This document shows positions 1 to 6,176 of a DNA stretch of 7,925 nt, piece by piece. The position numbers were made by a program, and so were the translations under genes. The DNA comes from Bacillota bacterium (GTDB lineage Bacteria > Bacillota > Clostridia > Lutisporales > Lutisporaceae): contig JAEXXN010000234.1 of NCBI GenBank assembly GCA_023405875.1, forward strand, positions 1 to 7,925. The letters run 5' to 3'. Numbering within the stretch: position 1 is the stretch's first letter; the number at the start of each line of letters is the position of its first letter. The notes under the pieces are model-generated. The model was not told the origin of the DNA. It saw nothing but the letters and a program-made list of their open reading frames with translations, and did not search any database.

Positions 1-360
1 TTTATAAAGGGTATAGATCAGATTTCCGAAGAGGGTGCCATACAGATATTTCATCAGCAGGATTCAATAGCCCAGGAGTTTATTATCGGAGTTGTAGGGG
101 TACTTCAGCTGGAGGTACTGGAATACAGACTGAAGAATGAATATGGGGTAGATGTGAATATTGACCATACGCCGTTTAAATATATCAGATGGGTCAAGAC
201 TCCCGAGTTCGACCCGAGGACCTTCAGGGGTACGACTGATACCTTGATAGTGAAGGATCAATTGGGTAATCCTGTATTGCTTTTCCAGAATGAATGGTCA
301 ATAAGGACGGTCATTGAAAGAAATAACGGAATAAATCTGGAGGAAATACTAAGCAGATAA
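1..360 (+). CDS. prfC: Peptide chain release factor 3 (RF3), C-terminal 119 residues only
   Basis: This is the 3' end of a gene whose start lies before the window; frame 1 is open from base 1 to the TAA at 358-360. The product is the translational GTPase that removes RF1/RF2 from the ribosome after peptide release, in the cytosol. The visible part is the RF3-specific C-terminal domain: the run VGVLQLEVLEYRLKNEYGV at about fragment residues 32-50 and the following segment with YIRWV and the closing NGINLEEI are typical of RF3 and distinguish it from EF-G and TypA. RF3 is usually about 530 residues, so roughly three quarters, including the G domain, is missing from view. There is no frameshift in the visible part. 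A terminator follows 44 bases after the stop, so this is the last gene of its transcript. Confidence 0.9.
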   Translation, partial: FIKGIDQISEEGAIQIFHQQDSIAQEFIIGVVGVLQLEVLEYRLKNEYGVDVNIDHTPFKYIRWVKTPEFDPRTFRGTTDTLIVKDQLGNPVLLFQNEWSIRTVIERNNGINLEEILSR

Positions 361-399
361 ATACCGGGAACGGTCGGAGCTGAAGCTGAACAGAACTAG

Positions 400-440
400 A
401 AAAGCCGCTGAATAATAAAATATATCAGCGGTTTTTTTCT
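400..440 (+). terminator. Rho-independent terminator after prfC
   Basis: A 7-bp stem CCGCTGA (405-411) / TCAGCGG (425-431) encloses a 13-base A/T loop and is followed directly by seven Ts (432-438). An A-run before the stem gives some T-tract on the other strand too, but no minus-strand gene ends here, so it most likely serves prfC. Confidence 0.9.
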
Positions 441-564
441 TAAGCCAAAGTATCCGGCAGCTCCTACGAATAAAGAAACAAGAATAAAGCAAGTTGTCAA
501 TTTTAAGGCAAGCGATCTAACCGCTCATATTTATTGCAAATCGACAAGCTTGACAATTTTGTAG

Positions 565-593
565 TTGGATAAAGCGCCGGCATGATATAGAAT
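565..593 (+). promoter_or_regulatory. Possible sigma-A promoter for ubiX
   Basis: TTGGAT (565-570) and TAGAAT (588-593) are separated by 17 bases. The -10 box matches consensus at 5 of 6 positions, the -35 box only at the TTG. It is about 110 bases before the chosen ubiX start and lies after the prfC terminator. The better-looking TTGACA at 550-555 has no -10 box at the right distance. Confidence 0.4.
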
Positions 594-665
594 AATATCA
601 ACGGAGTAAATAGCTTCAAGCTTGTAAGGTAAGTAATTGTCACTATGAAATTAACAACGGTTAAA

Positions 666-683
666 AGCATTAAAACTAATGCT
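666..683 (+). other. Small hairpin just before the ubiX ribosome binding site
   Basis: AGCATTA (666-672) and TAATGCT (677-683) form a perfect 7-bp stem with an AAAC tetraloop, ending seven bases before the GAGGAG ribosome binding site at 691-696. There is no T-tract, so it is not a terminator. It may shield the mRNA 5' region or limit use of the upstream ATG at 645. Confidence 0.45.
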
Positions 684-704
684 CTTATGCGAGGAGTGTA
701 TCAT

Positions 705-1280
705 ATGAAAATAATTGTAGGAATCAGCGGAGCTTCAGGTGCTATTTATGGTATCCGGCTTTTAGAGGAAATGAAGGAAAGGGGTATAGAAACCCATTTG
801 ATAATAAGCAGGTGGGCAGAAGCGACAATTACCCATGAAACAGATTATTCAGTAGATCAGGTAAAGGCACTTGCTGTAAAAGTATATGGGGAGAATGACC
901 TGGCTGCGGCAATATCCAGCGGTTCCTTCCGGAACAATGGGATGGTCATAGCCCCCTGCAGTATGAAAACATTAAGCGGAATAGCAAACGGATATGCCGA
1001 GGACTTGATGACAAGGGCAGCGGATGTTGCTATTAAGGAAAGACGCAGGCTGATACTTCTTGTTCGTGAAACACCGCTCAATCCTATTCATCTGGAGAAT
1101 ATGCTGAAGCTTTCACGGTTAGGGATCACCATAATGCCTCCTGTGCCGGCCTTTTACTCCAATCCGCATACAATCGGAGATATTGTCAACCATACGGTAG
1201 GACGCGTTCTTGATCAGTTGGGCTTGGAAAATCAGCTTTTTACAAGGTGGGGAGGGGAACAGAATCAGGCAGATATATGA
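705..1280 (+). CDS. ubiX: UbiX-type flavin prenyltransferase
   Basis: The predicted cytosolic enzyme (191 residues) transfers a dimethylallyl group to FMN to make prenylated FMN, the cofactor of UbiD-family decarboxylases. It opens with the Rossmann-like flavin-binding strand and IIVGISGASGA at residues 3-13. It also has the APCSMKTLSGIA segment (83-94), RETPLN (121-126), the MPPVPAFY segment (144-151) and VGRVLDQLG (165-173), all UbiX hallmarks. The length matches the family. I chose ATG 705 because GAGGAG lies 8 bases upstream and family members start at this point; the ATG at 645 would add 20 unrelated residues across a hairpin and has no good ribosome binding site. The natural family end is near RWGGE, so the last residues are a short extension that overlaps the next gene. 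No ubiD gene is present in the window. Confidence 0.9.
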   Translation: MKIIVGISGASGAIYGIRLLEEMKERGIETHLIISRWAEATITHETDYSVDQVKALAVKVYGENDLAAAISSGSFRNNGMVIAPCSMKTLSGIANGYAEDLMTRAADVAIKERRRLILLVRETPLNPIHLENMLKLSRLGITIMPPVPAFYSNPHTIGDIVNHTVGRVLDQLGLENQLFTRWGGEQNQADI

Positions 1281-1653
1281 AAGTGTAAATGACGGGAAGT
1301 ACTCCTTTGAGGCTGTGCTGACGGACAGCGGTGACGGCATCCTGTTATACCTGGGAGGCGGAGAAAGGCCGCATATAGGAACAGTAGTGATATGTGAACC
1401 CCGTCCAAGTATGAAGGATAATGCTGCTATAAGCTGCACTACTTCGGTAATAAACCGGTTATCCCACAAGGATGATTCTGTAATTGTTCCAATAGCAGAG
1501 GCGGTTTGCAGGAAAACGGGCAAAGTGGTTGTAGCCACAGGAGGAGCCCATATTGAAAATCCGGAGGAGGCAGATATAAAAAAGCTTATTGATAATGCGG
1601 AAGAGATAAAAATCAGGCTGCTTGATAAGATAGGCACCCATGGAGAAATATAA
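1210..1653 (+). CDS. LpdD-like prenylated-flavin chaperone family protein (often annotated 'amino acid decarboxylase')
   Basis: A small protein of the LpdD-like family, which accompanies UbiX/UbiD-type decarboxylation systems such as the gallate decarboxylase locus of lactobacilli and is thought to help prenyl-FMN handling. The supporting core reads GGGERPHIGTVV, then PRPSMKD, then a LSHKDD segment followed by AVCRKTGKVVVATGGAHIEN, matching the family pattern of PHIG, PRPS, HKED and a VVV-GIHI strand. The start is uncertain. TTG 1210 is the only standard start before GTG 1315 (a TAG in frame lies at 1198) and has AGGA 7 bases upstream, but it overlaps ubiX by 71 bases. A far better ribosome binding site (GGGGAGGGG, about 1249-1257) precedes an in-frame ATC at 1264, from which the protein would begin near RQIYES, as I expect for relatives. 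It is co-transcribed with ubiX and followed by a terminator. Confidence 0.72.
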   Translation: MISWAWKISFLQGGEGNRIRQIYESVNDGKYSFEAVLTDSGDGILLYLGGGERPHIGTVVICEPRPSMKDNAAISCTTSVINRLSHKDDSVIVPIAEAVCRKTGKVVVATGGAHIENPEEADIKKLIDNAEEIKIRLLDKIGTHGEI

Positions 1654-1660
1654 GCCTGGG

Positions 1661-1694
1661 ATAAAAGCATCCAACCTTAATTGGATGTTTTTCT
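1661..1694 (+). terminator. Rho-independent terminator of the ubiX/lpdD-like unit
   Basis: CATCCAA (1668-1674) and TTGGATG (1681-1687) form a perfect 7-bp stem with a 6-base loop, followed by TTTTTCTTT. It starts about ten bases after the lpdD-like stop codon. Confidence 0.9.
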
Positions 1695-1780
1695 TTATAA
1701 AAGAGAAATAATATATTAATATATAAGTATGAACATTTAAACTGCGAAATCTGCATTACACGAAATATAAGGAGTAATCT

Positions 1781-2521
1781 ATGTTTCCTATAACACATAT
1801 CTGGTTCAGCAGGAAGGTATTGGGCTACATGAACAATATGACTGTTCTGGGATCAGTTTTTCCCGATACCGTTATAAAATGCTGTCTTACACATGATCAA
1901 ACTCATAATGTAGGTTGGGAACTATATAGATTTATTGCGGAGTACAGGGCGGATTGCCTGGATTTTGCAAAGGCCCTGGTTACCCATACGGTAAATCCCA
2001 AGGGTCTTGATTATTATGGAGATGAAAGCTACGGCAGCGGGTACAAGGGCTATTGCTTTCAGAAAGCCGCAGAAATAGAGAGAGAAGTCATAGAGGCCTG
2101 CAACATACCCGAAAAATTCGGTCTTTGGAAGGCACATAATTTCATTGAAATGGGAATAGAAATGAATATTGCATGCTCCAACCGGGAGTTGATGGATGCC
2201 TTTCATGACGGCCTGAACGATTACAAACTCGAGCGGGAGCTTTCAACAATTCTGGATAAATACTACGGCCTGGAGGATATGTCGGTATGCGATTGCTTCA
2301 GCAGGTTTTCAGGTTTTATGGAATTAAAAGAAGTAAGCAGCCTTACCTTTGCAAACAGATATAATTCGCAGATGCAGGTAAAGCACGGTATAGCCATCAA
2401 TATACCAAAGGCCGGAAGAATAATAGAAAAATGCAGATCTATCGTACAGGATGATTTTGAGGATTTTATTGAATACTGTACATTGAGGGTAGAGACAATG
2501 CTGAAGGAGGAACATGAATGA
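1781..2521 (+). CDS. Zinc-dependent phospholipase C-like conserved protein of unknown substrate
   Basis: A 246-residue, mostly helical, soluble-looking protein without signal peptide or membrane segment. The N-terminus PITHIWFSRKVLG followed by VLGSVFPDT resembles the zinc-dependent phospholipase C/S1-P1-nuclease-like fold, in which His and Asp residues bind metal. Candidate ligands are H6, D29, H38 and H42 (CLTHDQTH), H69 and D77 (VTHTVNPKGLDYYGD), and H119, E123 and E127 (KAHNFIEMGIEMN). The pattern suggests a metal hydrolase, but the substrate is unknown and lack of a signal peptide argues against a secreted phospholipase. ATG 1781 is supported by AAGGAG at 1769-1774, 6 bases away. Its stop overlaps the pyrophosphatase start as ATGA, so the two are translated together and may act on related phosphate chemistry. 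The function is an inference from motifs only. Confidence 0.6.
   Translation: MFPITHIWFSRKVLGYMNNMTVLGSVFPDTVIKCCLTHDQTHNVGWELYRFIAEYRADCLDFAKALVTHTVNPKGLDYYGDESYGSGYKGYCFQKAAEIEREVIEACNIPEKFGLWKAHNFIEMGIEMNIACSNRELMDAFHDGLNDYKLERELSTILDKYYGLEDMSVCDCFSRFSGFMELKEVSSLTFANRYNSQMQVKHGIAINIPKAGRIIEKCRSIVQDDFEDFIEYCTLRVETMLKEEHE
2504..2520 (+). promoter_or_regulatory. Ribosome binding site within the coupled ATGA junction
   Basis: AAGGAGG (2504-2510) lies inside the end of the hydrolase-like gene, 7 bases before ATG 2518. The start and the upstream TGA share bases 2518-2521, a classic arrangement for translational coupling. Confidence 0.85.
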
Positions 2522-4158
2522 ATAAAGAGATATCTGTAATAGGCCACAAGAACCCCGACACTGATTCAATATGTTCGTCCATTGCCTATGCGAGCTTTAA
2601 GAATAGTATGACATCAAGCAATGCTTATTTTCCCAAAAGGATAGGTGAAATAAACAGTGAGACACTTTTTGTGCTTAATTATTTCAAAGTCGAGGAACCG
2701 GCTTTTATAAGCGATGTCAAGACGCAGGTAAAGGATATAAATATAAGGAAAGTGCCTCTTGTTGAGCCTGGCATAACCTTGAAAAAGGCATGGGAGATCA
2801 TGAAGAACTGCGGTATAACCACTCTTCCCATTTCCCATAACGGAAGCACACTGGACGGTATAATAGCAGTTGACGACATTGCACATTCGTACATGGACAT
2901 ATACGACAACGACATATTGTCCCAGGCGAGGACCCCGTACAGGAATGTGGTGGAAGTGCTGGAGGGGGAGATGGTTGTGGGAGATATAGAGGACTCCATA
3001 TATAATGGGCATGTTCTGATAGGAGCTATGAATCCCGATGTTATGGAAGGGTATATAAATAAAAACGATATTGTAATAGTAGGGAACAGGTATGAAACAC
3101 AGTTGTGCGCCATTGAAACCGAAGCCCAGTGTATAGTGGTAACGGGAGGCATACCGGTGGCAGGCTCTATAAAGAAGCTGGCACATGCCAATAATTGCGC
3201 TATTGTGATCTCCCCCCACGATACTTATGCCGTTGCAAGGCTGATCAATCAAAGCATACCCATAAGGCAATTCATGAAATCGGAGGGACTTGTCACCTTC
3301 AACATAAATGATTATGTGGATGACATCAAGGAGGTTATGGTCAAGAAAAGATTCAGGAACTTCCCTATTGTGGATGAAAACAACAACCTGATCGGAATGC
3401 TTTCCAGGGCATCCCTCATCAACCTGCAGAGAAAGCAGGTGGTGCTGGTGGATCACAATGAACGTTCACAGGCTGTGGACGGCCTGGAAGAAGCGGAGAT
3501 ACTGGAAATCATTGACCATCACAGGATAGGGGATATTGAGACCACAGGTCCGGTATACTTCAGAAACCAGCCCCTGGGCTGTACTGCGACGATAATCCGC
3601 AACATGTACAGGGAGAACAATATAGAAATAAGCAGGCAAATTGCGGGAATCCTATGTGCTGCAATATTATCCGATACCCTTGCCTTCAAATCCCCTACCT
3701 GTACCGATATGGACAAGGAAGCGGCAGAGAGCCTGGCCGCCATAGCAGAGCTTGATATGGAGGAGTTTGCCATTGCGATGTTCAGGGCCGGCTCCAATAT
3801 GTCGGAAAAGAGTGCCGAGGAGCTTTTCTACCAGGACTTCAAACAGTTCAAGATGGGTGAGCTGGAGCTGGGAGTAGGCCAGGTCAACTCTATGGACAGC
3901 AATGAGCTTACGGAGGTAAAGGACAGGATAGTGGACTATATGAACAAGGTCTACAGGGATGGGAATCTTGATATGGTCCTGTTTATGCTTACCGATATAT
4001 ACAATGAAAGAACAGAGCTGCTTTTTACAGGCAGCAATACCGAGCTGATATCAAAGGCCTTCGACGGCAAGCTGGGAAAGAACTCAATAATGCTTCCCGG
4101 GGTGCTTTCAAGGAAGAAGCAGGTTATACCTCCTCTGCTGAATTCTTCGCTTCAGTAA
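2518..4158 (+). CDS. ppaC: Manganese/cobalt-dependent inorganic pyrophosphatase, family II, with CBS and DRTGG regulatory domains
   Basis: Hydrolyses inorganic pyrophosphate to two phosphates in the cytosol, pulling biosynthetic reactions forward. The 546 residues are far longer than the roughly 310 of plain family II enzymes because a regulatory insert splits the DHH domain. Order: DHH part 1 with GHKNPDTDS (9-17; metal ligands H10, D14, D16); CBS domain at about 75-125; DRTGG domain at about 143-250; second CBS domain at about 253-305; DHH part 2 with VDHNE (311-315), DHH (333-335) and SDT (D386); then the DHHA2 domain with the substrate-binding SRKKQ at 531-535. All expected catalytic residues are present. 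In characterised CBS-PPases, AMP and ADP inhibit, and DRTGG-containing forms respond to diadenosine polyphosphates; similar control is inferred here. It is translationally coupled to the upstream hydrolase-like gene. Confidence 0.95.
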   Translation: MNKEISVIGHKNPDTDSICSSIAYASFKNSMTSSNAYFPKRIGEINSETLFVLNYFKVEEPAFISDVKTQVKDINIRKVPLVEPGITLKKAWEIMKNCGITTLPISHNGSTLDGIIAVDDIAHSYMDIYDNDILSQARTPYRNVVEVLEGEMVVGDIEDSIYNGHVLIGAMNPDVMEGYINKNDIVIVGNRYETQLCAIETEAQCIVVTGGIPVAGSIKKLAHANNCAIVISPHDTYAVARLINQSIPIRQFMKSEGLVTFNINDYVDDIKEVMVKKRFRNFPIVDENNNLIGMLSRASLINLQRKQVVLVDHNERSQAVDGLEEAEILEIIDHHRIGDIETTGPVYFRNQPLGCTATIIRNMYRENNIEISRQIAGILCAAILSDTLAFKSPTCTDMDKEAAESLAAIAELDMEEFAIAMFRAGSNMSEKSAEELFYQDFKQFKMGELELGVGQVNSMDSNELTEVKDRIVDYMNKVYRDGNLDMVLFMLTDIYNERTELLFTGSNTELISKAFDGKLGKNSIMLPGVLSRKKQVIPPLLNSSLQ

Positions 4159-4173
4159 AGCGGAGCAGAGGGG
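4130..4173 (+). other. Strong hairpin spanning the pyrophosphatase stop codon, without a T-tract
   Basis: CTCCTCTGCT (4130-4139) pairs with AGCAGAGGGG (4164-4173) over 10 bp with one G-T wobble. After a 7-base bulge the stem continues with TCGCTT/AAGCGG (6 bp) and a 5-base loop that contains the first two bases of the TAA. No T-run follows on either strand, so it is not a standard intrinsic terminator. It may protect the mRNA 3' end or weaken read-through into the transporter gene. Confidence 0.6.
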
Positions 4174-4248
4174 ACAAGCTGTAAATAAAAAACAACTCGT
4201 TATCAACCAGCACAACAAGTAAACTTAATGTGAATACGGGAGAAATAT

Positions 4249-5019
4249 ATGGAGTTTGAGATCAGCTTAATAAATTTGTTCTTTTTATGCATTGCAGGCT
4301 TTACGGCTGCTGCAGTAGATGCAATAGCAGGGGGAGGAGGGCTTATCAACCTGCCCGCAATACTTGCCGCAGGAGTTCCGCCTCATTATGCCCTTGGAAC
4401 TAATAAATTCGCCAGCTCCTTCGGAGCGGTTACCAGTGCATACACCTTCCTGCGGGAGGGAAAAGTGTTTGTGCCGCTCATGAAATATACTGTACCGTGC
4501 ACTTTTGTCGGATCAGTGATAGGTGTCTTTACCGCATTGAAAATAGACCAGGGTTTTTTACAGATAATCATCCTGGTGTTGATATTCGCAACAGCCATAT
4601 ACACAATTGCCAAGAAGGATTTCGGCAATGAGGATAAGTTTGACGGACTGACGAGGAAAAACATTGTACAGGGCTGCGTTTTTGCGTTTGCGCTGGGCTT
4701 CTATGACGGCTTTTTCGGTCCGGGGACAGGCTCTTTTCTGATATTCCTTTTCATCAGCATATATGGCTTTGATTTTACAATAGCTGCAGGCAACAGCAAG
4801 GTATTGAATTTTGTAAGCAATATAACTTCCCTTGGAATGTTTGCGCTGAACGGCAAAATCTACTATATGCTCGGTATTCCGATAGGCCTGGCAATGATAG
4901 CAGGAGCAAGGGTCGGAAGCAAGGTAGCCATTAAGAATGGCGCAAAGGTAATCAAACCGATTTTTGTCACTATTGCGCTGGTGCTTACAGTAAAGCTTCT
5001 TTTTGATACTTTTTTCTGA
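4249..5019 (+). CDS. TSUP family (TauE/SafE, YfcA-like) membrane transporter
   Basis: A 256-residue inner-membrane protein with about seven to eight hydrophobic segments. Family members move sulfite, sulfonates or other small organosulfur or organic anions; the substrate here cannot be read from the sequence. The two-fold internal repeat of TSUP proteins is visible: the first half has AVDAIAGGGGLINLPA (22-37) and GTNKFASSFG (50-59), the second half has GFYDGFFGPGTGSF (150-163) and AAGNSKVLNFVSN (179-191). The length is normal and there is no break. ATG 4249 has GGGAGA at 4238-4243 at a short but usable distance. The 90-base gap to the pyrophosphatase holds no convincing promoter, so it may be read from upstream or from an unrecognised promoter. 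No sulfur-metabolism gene lies nearby. Confidence 0.88.
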   Translation: MEFEISLINLFFLCIAGFTAAAVDAIAGGGGLINLPAILAAGVPPHYALGTNKFASSFGAVTSAYTFLREGKVFVPLMKYTVPCTFVGSVIGVFTALKIDQGFLQIIILVLIFATAIYTIAKKDFGNEDKFDGLTRKNIVQGCVFAFALGFYDGFFGPGTGSFLIFLFISIYGFDFTIAAGNSKVLNFVSNITSLGMFALNGKIYYMLGIPIGLAMIAGARVGSKVAIKNGAKVIKPIFVTIALVLTVKLLFDTFF

Positions 5020-5052
5020 TATCACTGCAGACGTTTACAGGCAAATAATTAT

Positions 5053-5088
5053 ATGGTCAGCTTGGATTCTTCCTGCTGGCCATTTTCT
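5053..5088 (+). terminator. Rho-independent terminator after the TSUP transporter
   Basis: ATGGTCAGC (5053-5061) pairs with GCTGGCCAT (5075-5083) over 9 bp including one G-T wobble, with a 13-base loop, followed by TTTTCT. The T-tract is short, so termination may be partial. It lies 33 bases after the transporter stop. Confidence 0.7.
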
Positions 5089-5121
5089 ATAGGATGATAT
5101 TATGGAATATTCAAAAAATTA

Positions 5122-5150
5122 TTTATATATGCTGCTACTGAAGGTATAAT
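5122..5150 (+). promoter_or_regulatory. Sigma-A promoter for the diguanylate cyclase / nnrD unit
   Basis: TTTATA (5122-5127) and a perfect TATAAT (5145-5150) are 17 bases apart, with an A/T-rich block just upstream (TTCAAAAAATTA, about 5110-5121) that could act as an UP element. Transcription should start near 5157, giving a leader of about 36 bases before ATG 5193. Confidence 0.7.
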
Positions 5151-5192
5151 TAGGGCATAGCACAATTTATAGAGAATGCAGGGGTATAATAT

Positions 5193-6146
5193 ATGGATGA
5201 AAACACAGCTGACAACATCAAACAATTCTACCGCTACAAATACATTATCGAAAATATCAAGGATATAATTTGGGAAATGGATCCCAATATGGTATTTACC
5301 TTTATGAGCCCTACTTCCAGGGAAATGACAGGCTTTGACGCAGAAGAGCTTATTGGAAAATGTATGCTGGATTTTCTCAGCAGTAAGTCAAGGGAGAAGA
5401 TATCGGAGCAATGGAAACGAAAGATCGGGGAAAGAGTGGTGGGACATTCCACTGAGCCTTTCTTCCTGGATGTCCAGTTCATATGCAAGAGCGGCAGGAA
5501 TTTATGGGTTGAGGTATCCGGGAAGCCCATTTTCAATGGAGATGAGTTTATAGGCTATATCGGAACTTCAAGGGATATTTCTGAGAAAAAAATATATGAA
5601 AACAAGCTGGGAAAATATATCAAGGAATTAAAGCATGCAAATGTAAAGCTGGAAGAGCTTGCCACCTATGATATGCTGACAGGAGCATATAACAGAAGGA
5701 AGTTTGAGAAGCATATCAAGACCGCTATTGATATGAAGGAGAAGTACGATTGTACTTTTTCCATTATGCTATTTGATATCGATTATTTCAAAAAGATAAA
5801 TGACCTATACGGCCACAACAAGGGGGACCAGATACTGAAGGAAATTACAGCAGTAGTGAAGTATACAGTACGGGATACGGATATGCTCTTCCGGTGGGGC
5901 GGAGATGAATTCATAATACTTTTACCCGGCACAGCCCAGAAGGATGCATACAAGGTCGCCGAAAAAGTCAGGAGCTCCATTGAAGCAAACAGCTTTGGCG
6001 CTCAAGTAGACAAGGTAACTATAAGCCTCGGAGTCGGTGAATATATTCCGGGCTTCAACATAGAGCAGTATGTTTCGTATGTAGACAGTGCCTTACTGAA
6101 GGCAAAAGCCGACGGAAGAAACAGAGTGGAATGCATCCTGGAATAG
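5193..6146 (+). CDS. PAS-GGDEF diguanylate cyclase
   Basis: A 317-residue cytosolic signalling enzyme predicted to make cyclic di-GMP from two GTP. The N-terminal PAS domain (about 12-130) has the typical IIWEMDPNMVFTFMSP start and closes with the PAC signature GYIGTSRDISEKK (121-133); its ligand or redox partner is unknown. A short coiled linker (about 134-158) leads to the GGDEF domain (159-317). This has the metal-binding FDIDYFKKIND segment (194-204), the YGHNKGD segment (206-212) and an intact GGDEF (236-240). The inhibitory I-site RxxD (R227 to D230) lies exactly five residues before GGDEF, so product feedback inhibition is expected. There is no membrane segment and no EAL domain. ATG 5193 follows AGGGG (5180-5184) by 8 bases. 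It has its own promoter and is followed after 30 bases by nnrD, probably in the same transcript. Confidence 0.93.
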   Translation: MDENTADNIKQFYRYKYIIENIKDIIWEMDPNMVFTFMSPTSREMTGFDAEELIGKCMLDFLSSKSREKISEQWKRKIGERVVGHSTEPFFLDVQFICKSGRNLWVEVSGKPIFNGDEFIGYIGTSRDISEKKIYENKLGKYIKELKHANVKLEELATYDMLTGAYNRRKFEKHIKTAIDMKEKYDCTFSIMLFDIDYFKKINDLYGHNKGDQILKEITAVVKYTVRDTDMLFRWGGDEFIILLPGTAQKDAYKVAEKVRSSIEANSFGAQVDKVTISLGVGEYIPGFNIEQYVSYVDSALLKAKADGRNRVECILE

Positions 6147-6176
6147 CCTGTATATAGTTGAAAGGATCGTGAAGAA

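Larger units (their letters stand above)
441..704 (+). promoter_or_regulatory. Leader region of ubiX: no gene, repeated short motifs
   Basis: This 264-base stretch has no credible gene. It holds the 11-base near-repeats TTGTCAATTTT (494-504) and TTGACAATTTT (550-560), one base apart in sequence. The cores TTGTCAA and TTGACAA are also inverted copies of each other and could pair as a long-range stem. The palindrome CAAGCTTG occurs twice (545-552 and 617-624). A short inverted repeat GATAT (584-588) / ATATC (595-599) overlaps the possible -10 box. These could be regulator sites or leader structure; nothing identifies the regulator. Confidence 0.35.

Noticed and set aside
550..593. TTGACA at 550-555 as the -35 box of ubiX
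   Set aside because: At 16-18 bases downstream there is only GC-rich sequence with no -10-like hexamer.
645..704. Upstream ATG for ubiX at 645
   Set aside because: It would add 20 residues not found in UbiX proteins, lacks a good ribosome binding site, and runs through a hairpin; ATG 705 has GAGGAG at 8 bases.
1119..1670. Minus-strand open frame of 183 codons
   Set aside because: It is antisense to ubiX and the lpdD-like gene, crosses the terminator, and its Ser/Ile-rich composition is what the reverse of these genes would give.
2614..3456. Minus-strand open frame of 280 codons
   Set aside because: It lies fully inside ppaC, whose domains and catalytic motifs are intact; the predicted protein is Tyr/His/Ile-rich with no recognisable domain and no ribosome binding site.
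5185..5190. Second TATAAT close to the diguanylate cyclase start
   Set aside because: It lies between the ribosome binding site and ATG 5193, so transcripts from it would lack the ribosome binding site; the box at 5145-5150 fits better.
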